The notes under the pieces were generated by a model that saw only the letters and a list, made by a program, of their open reading frames with translations, was not told where the DNA came from and ran no database searches. Shown here piece after piece: positions 1 through 8,252 of a DNA stretch of 64,000 nucleotides (position 1 is its first letter; each line of letters opens with the position of its first letter). The stretch is taken from positions 2,108,001 through 2,172,000 of the forward strand of contig NZ_BAABAU010000001.1 in assembly GCF_039537585.1 (NCBI RefSeq), written 5' to 3'. Both the position numbers and the translations under genes were made by a program. Source of the stretch: Frondihabitans peucedani (lineage in GTDB: Bacteria > Actinomycetota > Actinomycetes > Actinomycetales > Microbacteriaceae).

Positions 1-504
1 GTGAACAACGGCGTCACCGGTGCCGACGTCGTCGCCGACGCCAAGAAGTACCTCGGCGTGCCCTACGTCTTCGGCGGCACCACCCGGAGCGGCATGGACT
101 GCTCGGGCCTCGTCCAGACCGTCTTCAAAGACCTCGGCATCACGATGCCCCGCGTCGTCCCCGACCAGGCGAACATGGGCGTCAAGGTGCCCGACCTCGC
201 CCACGCCCAGCCCGGCGACATCATCACGACCAAGAGCGAGGGCCACATCGTCATCTACCTCGGCGACGGCAAGATCCTGCACGCTCCTCGCCCCGGAAAG
301 GACGTCAGGATCATCGACAACTACCTGAAGGACAGCGACATCGGCGAGATCCGCCGCATCGTCCCGGCGACCGCGACCGCGACCACCTCGCTGGCCTCGC
401 TCTCCGGTGCCTCGTCGCTGTCGTCGCCCTCGTCCGCCTCGCAGTCCGACCTCGTCACCGCCGCCCTCCAGCAGCTGATGGCCTCGAGGGGAGTCGCCGC
501 GTGA
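1..504 (+). CDS. NlpC/P60 (C40) peptidoglycan hydrolase, 5' end probably outside window
   Basis: The protein is an NlpC/P60-type cysteine peptidase that would cleave peptide stems of peptidoglycan. The catalytic Cys lies in DCSGL (about residue 34), the His in GHIVIYLG (about 82), and a third polar His in LHAPRPG (about 94). After about residue 120 it becomes a Ser/Ala-rich low-complexity tail. It overlaps fliK by 4 bp, so it is co-transcribed with hook genes. Actinobacteria lack the classical FlgJ muramidase, so a role in opening the wall for the rod or hook is a reasonable inference. A GTG sits at base 1, but the window starts there and a longer N-terminus is likely. Confidence 0.85.
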   Translation: MNNGVTGADVVADAKKYLGVPYVFGGTTRSGMDCSGLVQTVFKDLGITMPRVVPDQANMGVKVPDLAHAQPGDIITTKSEGHIVIYLGDGKILHAPRPGKDVRIIDNYLKDSDIGEIRRIVPATATATTSLASLSGASSLSSPSSASQSDLVTAALQQLMASRGVAA

Positions 505-2246
505 GCGCCGTCCCGTCCCGCGGCACATCCGTCGTCGACCTCGCACCGGCGCGCCCGGCGCGGCCCGCTGCGGCGGCCGGCGGGTCGGCGTCGTCGCCCT
601 CGTCCGCGTCGTCGGCCTCGTCCGCGTCGTTCGACCAGGCGATGCAGGGAGCGCAGGATGCTCCGGCCGCCACCGCGACGGACCGCCGCGAACAGGAGGC
701 CCAGGGCTCCGAGTCGCGTCCCGACGACTCGTCGCGTGCGGGTCGCCGCGAGCACCGGCACGGCGCCGCGTCCGCGTCTGCGTCCGACGACGCGTCCGCT
801 GTCGCTGACGCCTCCGCGCCTCCTGCTCCGGCTGCCGCCGGGGCCGTCGCCGCGCTTCCCGGGTCGGCCGCCCTCGGGCTCGCCGGCCTCCTCGCCGGTG
901 CTGCAGCTGCCGCCGCCGTTCCCGCGACTCCGGCCACCGCGGACGCTGCTGCTGCCGCGACCGCCGCCGCCTCGGTCGTCGCCGCTCCGGCCGGCGTTCC
1001 CGCCGCTGTCCCGACAGCCGCCGCGTCGACAACTCAGGATGCAAGCATCCTCGCGGCACCGACTCCCGCACTCTCCGGCGCTGCCCGCGGCCTCGATCCT
1101 GAATTGTCGACGCCGGCCCCTCTCGCCGGGGCGCTCGCCACCGGCGCCGCAGCCGCCACCCCGGCCGCGACCCCGCGCACCGCCGCCATGACCACCCCTG
1201 CATCGGTCGCCACCCCGAGCGCCGCCACCGCCCCGTCGGCAATTCAGGATGCAGGCACCGCCCGCCCCGCTGCGGCGCCGTCGCTCCCGGCGTCCGGTGT
1301 CCCGGGTCCTGAGAAGTCGACGCCCGCCGCTGCGAACCCCGCGCCGGCCTCCGCGGCCGTGCCGTCGACGGCGGCTGCCGCGACGACCGGAGCGACCGCC
1401 GCCGCCACCTCCGCGGCGTCGACGCCTGCCACCGCGACGGCCGCGACCACCGCCGCCCCGATCGTCGTGCCCGCGTTGTCCGCCGCCCCGGCCGGCGCCT
1501 CGACCGCCGCCACCGCCCAGCCGGCCGTCGCCGGGGCTCCGGCTGCTGTCGCCGGCGCCTCGAACACCGGCGACGCCGGCGGCTCGACCGGTGGCACCGG
1601 CACCGGCGCAGGCACCGCTGCCACCGCCACACCCTCGACCACGGCCGCCGCCGCCGGTCAGCCCGCCGCCGACTCCGCCACCGCGTTCGCCGCGGCCACG
1701 CAGTCCGTCGCCCCTGCGGCGCCCACGGCCCCGGCCGCCGCGACCGCCGCAACGACGGCCCCGCAGGCCGCCGCCCAGCCGCAGCCGCTGCAGACGCAGC
1801 TCGCCCGCCCCCTCTTCACGCTCGCCGCCGCGGGCCACGGGGAGCACACGGTCACCGTCCAGGTCACGCCCGACGCCCTGGGGCCGGTCACCGTCCGTGC
1901 TCACGTCGGAGCCGGGCCCATGCGCGTCGAGCTCTACGCCCAGTCAGACGCGGGGCGCGAGGCCGTGCGCGGGATCCTGCCGGATCTTCGCCGCGACCTC
2001 CAGTCGGCCGGCGTCTCGACGAGCGTCGACCTCTCCAGCCAGAACCAGCCCTCGGCTGGCAACGGCCAGGGTCAGGGGGCGCAGCAGAACCAGCTCGGCG
2101 CGGGTCAGCAGAATCAGGGCCCGGCGACCCCGCAGGGCCTCGCCCGCGCCGCGTCCGACTCCGATCGCGCCGCGGGGCTCGACGACTCCCCGGCAGCCGC
2201 ATCCCGCGTGCTCGCCGGCTCCACCTCCATCGACGTGATGGCCTGA
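501..2246 (+). CDS. fliK: Flagellar hook-length control protein FliK
   Basis: FliK measures hook length and switches the export gate from hook to filament substrates. The first 430 residues or so are extremely Ala/Pro/Thr-rich and probably disordered, as in other FliK N-terminal rulers. The recognisable part is the C-terminal Flg_hook domain (about residues 435-515), with HTVTVQVTPDALGPVTV and a following ELYAQSDAGREAVR helix that leads into DLRRDLQSAGV. A Gln/Asn/Gly-rich linker and short tail follow. At 581 aa it is longer than the roughly 400 aa of enteric FliK. It sits between the NlpC/P60 gene (4-bp overlap) and flgD (13-bp gap), the usual place for fliK. Confidence 0.9.
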   Translation: MSAVPSRGTSVVDLAPARPARPAAAAGGSASSPSSASSASSASFDQAMQGAQDAPAATATDRREQEAQGSESRPDDSSRAGRREHRHGAASASASDDASAVADASAPPAPAAAGAVAALPGSAALGLAGLLAGAAAAAAVPATPATADAAAAATAAASVVAAPAGVPAAVPTAAASTTQDASILAAPTPALSGAARGLDPELSTPAPLAGALATGAAAATPAATPRTAAMTTPASVATPSAATAPSAIQDAGTARPAAAPSLPASGVPGPEKSTPAAANPAPASAAVPSTAAAATTGATAAATSAASTPATATAATTAAPIVVPALSAAPAGASTAATAQPAVAGAPAAVAGASNTGDAGGSTGGTGTGAGTAATATPSTTAAAAGQPAADSATAFAAATQSVAPAAPTAPAAATAATTAPQAAAQPQPLQTQLARPLFTLAAAGHGEHTVTVQVTPDALGPVTVRAHVGAGPMRVELYAQSDAGREAVRGILPDLRRDLQSAGVSTSVDLSSQNQPSAGNGQGQGAQQNQLGAGQQNQGPATPQGLARAASDSDRAAGLDDSPAAASRVLAGSTSIDVMA

Positions 2247-2259
2247 AAGGACTCATCCC

Positions 2260-2793
2260 ATGGCACTCGACGGCATCACCGGCACGGTCTCCACGTCCGT
2301 CCCGCAGACCAGCACCGCGACCCGGGCTCCGAAGCAGGAGATGGACAGCGACATGTTCATGCAGCTCCTCGTGAAGCAGCTCCAGAACCAGGACCCCTCG
2401 TCGCCGATGGACACCAACGCCATGATCGGCCAGACGACGCAGCTGGCGATGATGGAGCAGATCACCAACAACACCACCACCGGCAACGAGAACTTCTCGC
2501 TGCAGATGCGCATCTCGGCCGCGAACCTCGTCGGCAAGCAGGTCTCGTACACCGACGCCGCCACCGGCACCGACGTGAAGGGCACGGCGAGCGCCGTCTC
2601 GTTCGCAGGATCGGTGCCCACGGTCACCATCGGCGGCAAGGAGGTGCCGCTCGACTCGATCTCGGGCGTCATCGACCCCGCGAGCGGCGCGACCACCCCG
2701 GCGACCACGCCGGCGACCACCCCGCCGGCCGCCACGACCCCGGCTCCGGCTCCGGCTCCGGCCCCCACCACCCCGGCCACCCCGGCCTCCTGA
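2260..2793 (+). CDS. flgD: Flagellar hook assembly (capping) protein FlgD
   Basis: FlgD is the scaffold cap on which FlgE subunits polymerise and is removed when the hook is finished. The family signature is in the N-terminal third (about residues 26-70): MFMQLLVKQLQNQDPSSPMD followed by a TTQLAMMEQI segment. The protein then has a short beta-rich part and a repetitive Pro/Ala/Thr tail built from PATTPATTP and APAPAPAP units. At 177 aa it is shorter than enteric FlgD (about 230 aa), so the C-terminal Ig-like/tudor part looks reduced. A GAAAGGA ribosome site precedes the ATG. flgE follows after 43 bp. Confidence 0.93.
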   Translation: MALDGITGTVSTSVPQTSTATRAPKQEMDSDMFMQLLVKQLQNQDPSSPMDTNAMIGQTTQLAMMEQITNNTTTGNENFSLQMRISAANLVGKQVSYTDAATGTDVKGTASAVSFAGSVPTVTIGGKEVPLDSISGVIDPASGATTPATTPATTPPAATTPAPAPAPAPTTPATPAS

Positions 2794-2836
2794 TCTCCCC
2801 ACGCGCACAGACCCTCCCATCCGAAAGAAGAGAACA

Positions 2837-4009
2837 ATGCTCCGTTCGCTCTACTCCGGCATCGCCGGCCTCCGCGCCCACCAGACCATGCTCGACGTGA
2901 CCGGCAACAACATCGCCAACGTCAACACCGTCGGCTTCAAGGGCTCGGCCACCGTGTTCCAGGACACCCTGTCGCAGATCACCAAGGGCGCCGGCGGACC
3001 GCAGGAGGGCCTCGGCGGCACGAACCCCGCGCAGGTCGGCCTCGGCGTGCAGGTCGCGGGCATCACCACGAACTTCGCGCAGGGCTCGGCGCAGGCCACC
3101 GGCAAGGCGACCGACCTGATGATCTCGGGCGACGGCTTCTTCGTCACCAAGAACGGCAACGAGAGCGTCTACACCCGCGCCGGAGCCTTCGACTTCGACA
3201 GCCAGGGCCGCCTCACCACCACCGACGGCAAGATCGTCCAGGGCTACCCGGCCACCGACGGTGTGGTCAACACCAACGGCGGCCTCTCGGACGTCACCCT
3301 CCCCGTCGGTGCGACCTCGCCCGCCGAGGCCACGACGAAGGCGTCGGTCGGCGGCAACCTGCCCTCCGACTCGGCGACCGGCACGAAGATCACCCGCGAC
3401 GTCGACGTCTACGACAAGCAGGGCACGAAGCACACGCTCACCCTCGACTTCACGAAGACGGCCGCAGGATGGAGCGTGGCCGGCGACGACGGCCAGGGCA
3501 ACACCGGCACCGCGGCCCTCGCCTTCACGAACGGCAAGCAGACCGGTGCCTCCTCGATCAGCATGGGCGGCATCACGGCCGACCTCTCGTCGGTGACCGG
3601 GTACGCGAGCCTGTCGACGGCGGCGATCTCCGACGTCGACGGACGCCAGGCCGGGACCCTGAACGGCTACACGATCTCCGCCGACGGCACCCTCATCGGC
3701 TCGTTCTCGAACGGCGAGTCGCAGGCGCTCGGTCAGGTGGCCCTCGCCACGTTCACCAACCCGGCGGGTCTCGAGAAGGTCGGCAACTCCGGCTACGTCG
3801 CGACCGCCAACTCGGGCGCCATCGCCCTCGGCGCCCCCGGCCAGCCCGGCCGCGGTGCGCTCGCCGGCGGCACCCTCGAGATGTCGAACGTCGACCTCTC
3901 GCAGGAGTTCACCAACCTGATCGTCGCCCAGCGCGGCTTCCAGGCGAATGCCCGCATCATCACCACCTCCGACGAGGTGCTGCAGGAGCTCACCAACCTC
4001 AAGCGCTAG
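2837..4009 (+). CDS. flgE: Flagellar hook protein FlgE
   Basis: FlgE forms the universal-joint hook. The N-terminal rod signature is present (MLRSLYSGIAGLRAHQTMLD, then GNNIANVNTVGFKG), followed by FlgE D1/D2 domains. The conserved C-terminal helix, with VDLSQEFTNLIVAQRGFQAN and then DEVLQELTNL, ends the protein. Length (390 aa) is normal for FlgE. An AAGAAGAGA ribosome site precedes the ATG at 2837. It is the last gene before a strong terminator at 4029, so the hook genes form the end of one transcript and flbD-motA starts another. Confidence 0.96.
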   Translation: MLRSLYSGIAGLRAHQTMLDVTGNNIANVNTVGFKGSATVFQDTLSQITKGAGGPQEGLGGTNPAQVGLGVQVAGITTNFAQGSAQATGKATDLMISGDGFFVTKNGNESVYTRAGAFDFDSQGRLTTTDGKIVQGYPATDGVVNTNGGLSDVTLPVGATSPAEATTKASVGGNLPSDSATGTKITRDVDVYDKQGTKHTLTLDFTKTAAGWSVAGDDGQGNTGTAALAFTNGKQTGASSISMGGITADLSSVTGYASLSTAAISDVDGRQAGTLNGYTISADGTLIGSFSNGESQALGQVALATFTNPAGLEKVGNSGYVATANSGAIALGAPGQPGRGALAGGTLEMSNVDLSQEFTNLIVAQRGFQANARIITTSDEVLQELTNLKR

Positions 4010-4028
4010 CCCCCGCGCCGCGCATTCC

Positions 4029-4064
4029 GGCCCGAGACACGTGTTCCACTGCGTGTCTCGGGCC
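4029..4064 (+). terminator. Hairpin terminator after flgE
   Basis: A perfect 13-bp stem (GGCCCGAGACACG at 4029-4041 with its complement at 4052-4064) encloses a 10-nt loop, followed by GTTCTG. It ends the hook-gene transcript 20 bp after flgE. A near copy lies at 5947-5982, on the far side of two non-flagellar genes. Confidence 0.8.
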
Positions 4065-4177
4065 GTTCTGCGTGTCGCGGGCCTCGGCCCGCCTGCGTCG
4101 GTGTCGTGATGAAGGTCCCGGTGTTACGCTCGTGAAATGCACATGTCGAATGTGAGTACACGAACGAAGGAGTTCTC

Positions 4178-5092
4178 ATGGGCACGGTCCACAACCGCAC
4201 GGCGGCCCTCATCCTGCTGTCGACAGCGCTGATCAGCGCATCATTCACACCCGTCCTCGCAAATGCAGCGCCTGCGCTATGGGCTTCAGCGCTCGCCGTC
4301 TCAGCAGGCGCGGTGGGCCTCGCGATGCGCCTCCCCTCGTCGAGGGCCCGTCAGAGGTCTGGCTCGAGGCCGAGACGTCTCCGCGGGCTCGTGATCGTCG
4401 CGTGCCTCGTCGTGGGCGGCCTGGTCGGCTCCCTCGTCGTCCAGGCTCCCAGTGCCCATGCAGATCCTGTCGCTGCGGGTCCCGCTCCTGCCGTCGTCCC
4501 GGCCGCGCGCGTCGACGTGTCGCCGACACGACTGATCGATTTCGCGCAGGCTCAGGCCGATCTCACCCCGATCACCGGCGACGAAGCACGAGACCTCGTC
4601 GGTCGGGCGCGGCAGACCGAGACTCGACCCCGAAGCGGTTTGGAGGCCGACTACGCGAACGCTCGCGCGTTCCAGGCCGGATCCGTACGCATCGTCAGCG
4701 TCCCCCTGCTCGGGAGGGATCTGCCACAGGTGTCGAACCTCACCTTCGTCGCGACCGACGAGACTGTGGACGTCGTCGAGAATGCGGCCTCGCTGATCGA
4801 CGACGAGCACGCGGTCTACCGCTCCTGGACCGATGGACGCCTTACCCGTGACGTCGTCCTCACAAAGCCCGGCTCCGACCCCGACGCGGCCGCGAGCGCC
4901 AGGGGATTCAGCATGGACAGGCTCAAGAAGTGCCTGAACGAGAACGGCATCGCCTGGGCCGTGCTGCTGGTGGTGGGAGTCTCGTGCTCCGCCGCATGCG
5001 CCACGGCCGTCCTCTGCCTGCCCTGCGTCGCGCTGTACGCGGGGATCACCGGCGGTGCTCTGAGCAGATGTGTCGGCTACGCCTTCGGGTGA
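4178..5092 (+). CDS. Putative secreted halocin-C8-like bacteriocin precursor with long N-terminal region
   Basis: This 304-aa protein belongs to no flagellar family. Two hydrophobic segments occur near the N-terminus (about residues 9-50 and 70-92), the second ending in an AHA-like signal-cleavage site. A globular region follows (about 110-240) with an FVATDETVDVV strand pattern and an SWTDGRLTRDVV stretch. The last 55 residues or so are hydrophobic and carry six cysteines, including SCSAACATAVLCLPC and a final SRC. Halocin C8 precursors have the same layout, a long N-terminal part fused to a Cys-rich peptide, so a bacteriocin-like precursor is a reasonable hypothesis but unproven. An AAGGAG ribosome site supports the ATG. 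Base composition is visibly less GC-rich than its flagellar neighbours, suggesting acquisition. Confidence 0.5.
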   Translation: MGTVHNRTAALILLSTALISASFTPVLANAAPALWASALAVSAGAVGLAMRLPSSRARQRSGSRPRRLRGLVIVACLVVGGLVGSLVVQAPSAHADPVAAGPAPAVVPAARVDVSPTRLIDFAQAQADLTPITGDEARDLVGRARQTETRPRSGLEADYANARAFQAGSVRIVSVPLLGRDLPQVSNLTFVATDETVDVVENAASLIDDEHAVYRSWTDGRLTRDVVLTKPGSDPDAAASARGFSMDRLKKCLNENGIAWAVLLVVGVSCSAACATAVLCLPCVALYAGITGGALSRCVGYAFG

Positions 5093-5155
5093 CACCGCGG
5101 GCCATACTCGAGAGGCGCGCGCTCGACGCCGAGCGCGGCAACGGACGGAGTCGCA

Positions 5156-5923
5156 ATGGCAGTGCTCGACAGATTCTCGATGACGGGGCGCACAGCCGTC
5201 GTCACCGGCTCGACCCGCGGTCTCGGCCGCGCCTTCGCGAGGGCGCTCGCTGAGGCGGGGGCGAACGTGGTGATCGTCGGTCGCGACGCGTCGGCCGCCG
5301 CCGAGGTCGAGGCGGAGCTGCAGGATCTCGGCGTCGGCGTCCTGACGGTCCTCGCCGACGTCACGCGGCGTGACGACATCGAGCGCCTCCTCGACGAGAC
5401 GGTCGCCCGGTTCGGTCGGGCTGACGTCCTGGTCAACAACGCCGGCGCCTGCATCCACAAGCCGGCGCTCGAGGTCACCGACGACGAGTGGCGCGAGGTC
5501 ATGAGCGTCAACGTCGACGGCCTCTGGATGGCGAGCCAGGTCTTCGGCCGCCACATGATCGAGCGCGGAGCCGGCGCGATCGTCAATGTCGGCTCCATGT
5601 CGGCGTCGATCGTCAACCGCCCGCAGTGGCAGCCGGCGTACAACGCGTCGAAGGCCGCCGTCCAGCACCTGACCCGCAGCCTCGCCGCCGAGTGGGCGCC
5701 GCTCGGGGTGCGCGTCAACGCCATCGCCCCGGGCTACATGCACACCGACATGGCGCCGGTCGACGACCCCCGCTTCCACCGTCACTGGATCGAGGACACC
5801 CCGCAGGAGCGCGCGGGCGAGCCCGACGAGCTGGGCCCGGCGATGGTGTTCCTGGCCAGCGACGCGTCCAGCTTCATGACCGGCTCGGTCCTCACGATCG
5901 ACGGCGGCTACAGCGTCTTCTGA
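5156..5923 (+). CDS. SDR family NAD(P)-dependent oxidoreductase
   Basis: This is a classical short-chain dehydrogenase of 255 aa. The dinucleotide-binding TGSTRGLG is at residues 17-24, the NNAGA motif near 95, the catalytic Ser around 147-149, and YNASK gives Tyr162 and Lys166. The C-terminal DASSFMTGSVLTIDGGY is typical of the gluconate 5-dehydrogenase/FabG-like SDRs. The substrate cannot be told from sequence. It follows the Cys-rich precursor by 63 bp and ends just before a terminator at 5947, so the pair may share a transcript. Nothing ties it to flagellar function. Confidence 0.88.
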   Translation: MAVLDRFSMTGRTAVVTGSTRGLGRAFARALAEAGANVVIVGRDASAAAEVEAELQDLGVGVLTVLADVTRRDDIERLLDETVARFGRADVLVNNAGACIHKPALEVTDDEWREVMSVNVDGLWMASQVFGRHMIERGAGAIVNVGSMSASIVNRPQWQPAYNASKAAVQHLTRSLAAEWAPLGVRVNAIAPGYMHTDMAPVDDPRFHRHWIEDTPQERAGEPDELGPAMVFLASDASSFMTGSVLTIDGGYSVF

Positions 5924-5946
5924 CGCGCGCCCGGGTCACCGGTTCC

Positions 5947-5982
5947 GGCCCGAGTCACGCAGCACGACGCGTGGCTCGGGCC
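5947..5982 (+). terminator. Hairpin terminator after the SDR gene, near-copy of the one at 4029
   Basis: A 13-bp stem pairs 5947-5959 (GGCCCGAGTCACG) with 5970-5982 (CGTGGCTCGGGCC), with one G-T wobble, followed by GTTCTGCGTGTC. The outer stem arms and about 20 bases downstream are the same as in the terminator after flgE. Confidence 0.75.
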
Positions 5983-6033
5983 GTTCTGCGTGTCACGACG
6001 ACCTTCCGGCAGACAATCCGAGCACGACGCGCC

Positions 6034-6060
6034 TAACGCCGGGGGCACCCCTGCCGATAG
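6034..6060 (+). promoter_or_regulatory. Probable sigma-28 (FliA)-type promoter for flbD-motA-motB
   Basis: TAAC (6034-6037) and GCCGATAG (6053-6060) are separated by 15 bases, close to the known FliA consensus TAAA-N15-GCCGATAA. An identical arrangement occurs upstream of fliM at 8218-8244, with the extra shared bases CTAACGC and TGCCGATAG. Confidence 0.7.
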
Positions 6061-6137
6061 TTGTCAGTGAGCAGCGCAGGATGCGCGCTCCGCGGAACAC
6101 GGATGGACCGCGAGAATCACAGACCTAGGACGGGCCG

Positions 6138-6434
6138 ATGATCGTCGTCACACGACTCAATGACAGTCAGTTCGCGATCAATCCCGACTTGATCGAGCGA
6201 ATCCACGAGAACCCCGACACCACCCTCGTGATGGTGGACGGAGCGAAGTACATCGTCACGGAGACGATGGCCGAGGTCATCGACCTGGTGGCCAGGTACC
6301 GCTCCAGGATCGTGTCGCTCGCGTACGACGAGCCGGCGTCGACCGGCCAGAACCAGCCGGCATCCCGAAGCAGCGCCCGCACCCTCGAGCTCGTCCCGGC
6401 CCCCGAGCCGCTCCCGTTCTCGAAGGGGGTGTGA
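6138..6434 (+). CDS. flbD: FlbD-family flagellar protein (SwrD-like)
   Basis: This 98-aa protein matches the small FlbD family, with the start MIVVTRLNDSQFAINPDLIE and IHENPDTTLVMVDGAKYIV. The family is found immediately before motA in many Gram-positive flagellar operons, and the Bacillus member SwrD raises motor torque. It is not the Caulobacter FlbD transcription factor. The C-terminal 30 residues extend beyond the usual 65-75 aa and look disordered. It lies downstream of a sigma-28-like promoter and one base before motA. Confidence 0.85.
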   Translation: MIVVTRLNDSQFAINPDLIERIHENPDTTLVMVDGAKYIVTETMAEVIDLVARYRSRIVSLAYDEPASTGQNQPASRSSARTLELVPAPEPLPFSKGV

Positions 6435-6435
6435 C

Positions 6436-7242
6436 GTGGATCCCGCGACCATAATCGGCCTCGTCCTCGCCTTCGGCGCCCTCTTCGGGATGATGACGAT
6501 GGAGCACGTCGGCATCGTCTCCATCATCCTGCCGGCCCCCATGATGCTCGTCTTCGGGACGACCATCGGCGTCGGCCTCGCCAGCGGCACCCTGTCCGAC
6601 ACGATCAACTCCTTCAAGTCGATCCCGGGCGCGATCCTGGCGAAGAAGTCCAATCCGGTGGCCTCGATCGACAGCCTCGTCAGCATCGCCGAGAAGGCGC
6701 GCTCGGACGGTCTCCTCGCTCTGGAGCAGGAGGCCGAGGGGGTCGACGACCCGTTCCTCAAGGGGGCGCTGCAGAGCGTCGCCGACGGCACGGACGGCGA
6801 CGAGCTCCGCGAGCTCCTCGAGGAGGAGATCCAGTCGCGCACCTCGACGCTCCGGACCTCCGCCAAGTTCTTCATGTCGCTCGGCGGCTACGCCCCGACC
6901 GTCGGCATCATCGGCACCGTCGTGTCGCTCACCCACGTGCTCGAGAACCTCTCGACCCCCGACAAGCTCGGCCCGCTGATCGCGAGCGCCTTCGTGGCGA
7001 CGCTCTGGGGCCTCCTCACCGCGAACCTCATCTGGCTCCCGCTCGGCGGACGCATCAAGCGCGTCATGGAGCTCGAGATCGCGCGGATGACCCTGATCAT
7101 GGAGGGCGTGCTCGCCGTGCAGGAGGGCACGCAGCCGAGGCTCCTCGGCGAGCGCCTCCGCGCGATGGTGCCGAAGTCGCAGCTGCCCGCCGAGGGCAAG
7201 CTCGTGAAGTCGAAGAAGGTCTCGGAGGACGTGGCGGCATGA
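6436..7242 (+). CDS. motA: Flagellar motor stator protein MotA
   Basis: MotA forms the proton-conducting stator ring with MotB. The 268-aa product has four membrane segments: two at the N-terminus (the second with APMMLVFGTTIGVGLASG) and two in the C-terminal half (YAPTVGIIGTVVSLTHVL, then FVATLWGLLTANLIWLPLG). A charged cytoplasmic loop of about 90 residues between them contacts FliG. The start is GTG one base after the flbD stop. The gene overlaps motB by 4 bp. Confidence 0.96.
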   Translation: MDPATIIGLVLAFGALFGMMTMEHVGIVSIILPAPMMLVFGTTIGVGLASGTLSDTINSFKSIPGAILAKKSNPVASIDSLVSIAEKARSDGLLALEQEAEGVDDPFLKGALQSVADGTDGDELRELLEEEIQSRTSTLRTSAKFFMSLGGYAPTVGIIGTVVSLTHVLENLSTPDKLGPLIASAFVATLWGLLTANLIWLPLGGRIKRVMELEIARMTLIMEGVLAVQEGTQPRLLGERLRAMVPKSQLPAEGKLVKSKKVSEDVAA

Positions 7243-8195
7243 GCGCCTCGCGGAAGTCGCGCAAGGGGCACGGCGCCGAGGACCACGGCGACGACCACCC
7301 GGACGAGCGCTGGATGGCGTCGTACATGGACATGATCACCGTCCTCATGTGCATGTTCATCGTCCTGTTCGCCATGTCGAGCGTCGACGCCAACAAGTTC
7401 GCCGCCCTCAAGGAGTCGCTCGCGACCGGCTTCGGCCAGACCGAGACGAAGAAGGTCGACACCGCCTCGGGCACGGTCGTCAAGGCCGACCAGGTCACGA
7501 AGGACGGCTCCGGCTACTCCGCCTCGAAGACCGACGCCAAGACGGCGACCGCGTCGAGCGGCGAGAAGGCGACGAACAGCGACGCCGCAGGATCCGGGAC
7601 GGCCACCACGACCGCGGCTGCTGCGGCCGCTCAGACCCCGGCGCAGGTCGCCGCCAACACGAAGCTCGCCACCAAGGAGGTCGACGACCTCGCCGCCATT
7701 CAGAACGCGATCTCGAAGAACCTCGGCGCGAAGGGCCTCACTCAGGACGTCACGTTCACGATCGACTCCCGAGGCCTCACCGTGCGGCTGGTCGGGTCGG
7801 AGACGTTCTTCGGCTCGAACTCCGCCGACCTGTCGACGATGGCGAAGCAGGTCATGGACGCGATCGCTCCCGTGCTGAAGGGCTCGGGGCACGACGTGTC
7901 GGTCGAGGGCCACGCCGACTCCCGCGACTCGACCTACCCGTTCGCGACGAACTGGGAGCTGTCGAGCGCCCGGGCGACCGGGGTCCTCCGCGATCTCGTG
8001 GAGCGCGGGGGGATGCCGCCGGCGCACATCCAGTCGGTGGGCTACGGCTCGTCGAGGCCGCTCGCCACCGGCACGACCGACGCCGACCTCGCGAAGAACC
8101 GGAGAGTCGACATCGTGGTCCTGTCGAACCAGACCGACGAGGTCAACGCCCTCCTGCCGAAGATCGCCGCTGCGGAGGCCGCCGCGAAGAAGTAG
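7239..8195 (+). CDS. motB: Flagellar motor stator protein MotB
   Basis: MotB anchors the stator to peptidoglycan and carries the proton-binding Asp. The single membrane segment SYMDMITVLMCMFIVLFAMS starts with Asp31, the expected proton-accepting residue. A Thr/Ala/Lys-rich linker (about 60-155) follows. The C-terminal OmpA-like domain contains VEGHADSRDS, NWELSSARA and KNRRVDIVV, the peptidoglycan-binding signature. Length (318 aa) is typical. The ATG overlaps the end of motA. Confidence 0.96.
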   Translation: MSASRKSRKGHGAEDHGDDHPDERWMASYMDMITVLMCMFIVLFAMSSVDANKFAALKESLATGFGQTETKKVDTASGTVVKADQVTKDGSGYSASKTDAKTATASSGEKATNSDAAGSGTATTTAAAAAAQTPAQVAANTKLATKEVDDLAAIQNAISKNLGAKGLTQDVTFTIDSRGLTVRLVGSETFFGSNSADLSTMAKQVMDAIAPVLKGSGHDVSVEGHADSRDSTYPFATNWELSSARATGVLRDLVERGGMPPAHIQSVGYGSSRPLATGTTDADLAKNRRVDIVVLSNQTDEVNALLPKIAAAEAAAKK

Positions 8196-8217
8196 CTGCC
8201 TGATCGAGACATTCCTC

Positions 8218-8244
8218 TAACGCGAGGGAGCGGTCTGCCGATAG
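8218..8244 (+). promoter_or_regulatory. Probable sigma-28 (FliA)-type promoter for fliM onward
   Basis: TAAC (8218-8221), a 15-base spacer and GCCGATAG (8237-8244) repeat the arrangement found before flbD. Start of transcription would fall almost on the GTG start of fliM at 8253, so the message may be leaderless. Confidence 0.7.
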
Positions 8245-8252
8245 GGGTTCTC

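Noticed and set aside
5156-5923. SDR as part of flagellin modification
   Set aside because: It is a generic SDR separated from flagellar genes by terminators on both sides. No glycosylation gene is adjacent.
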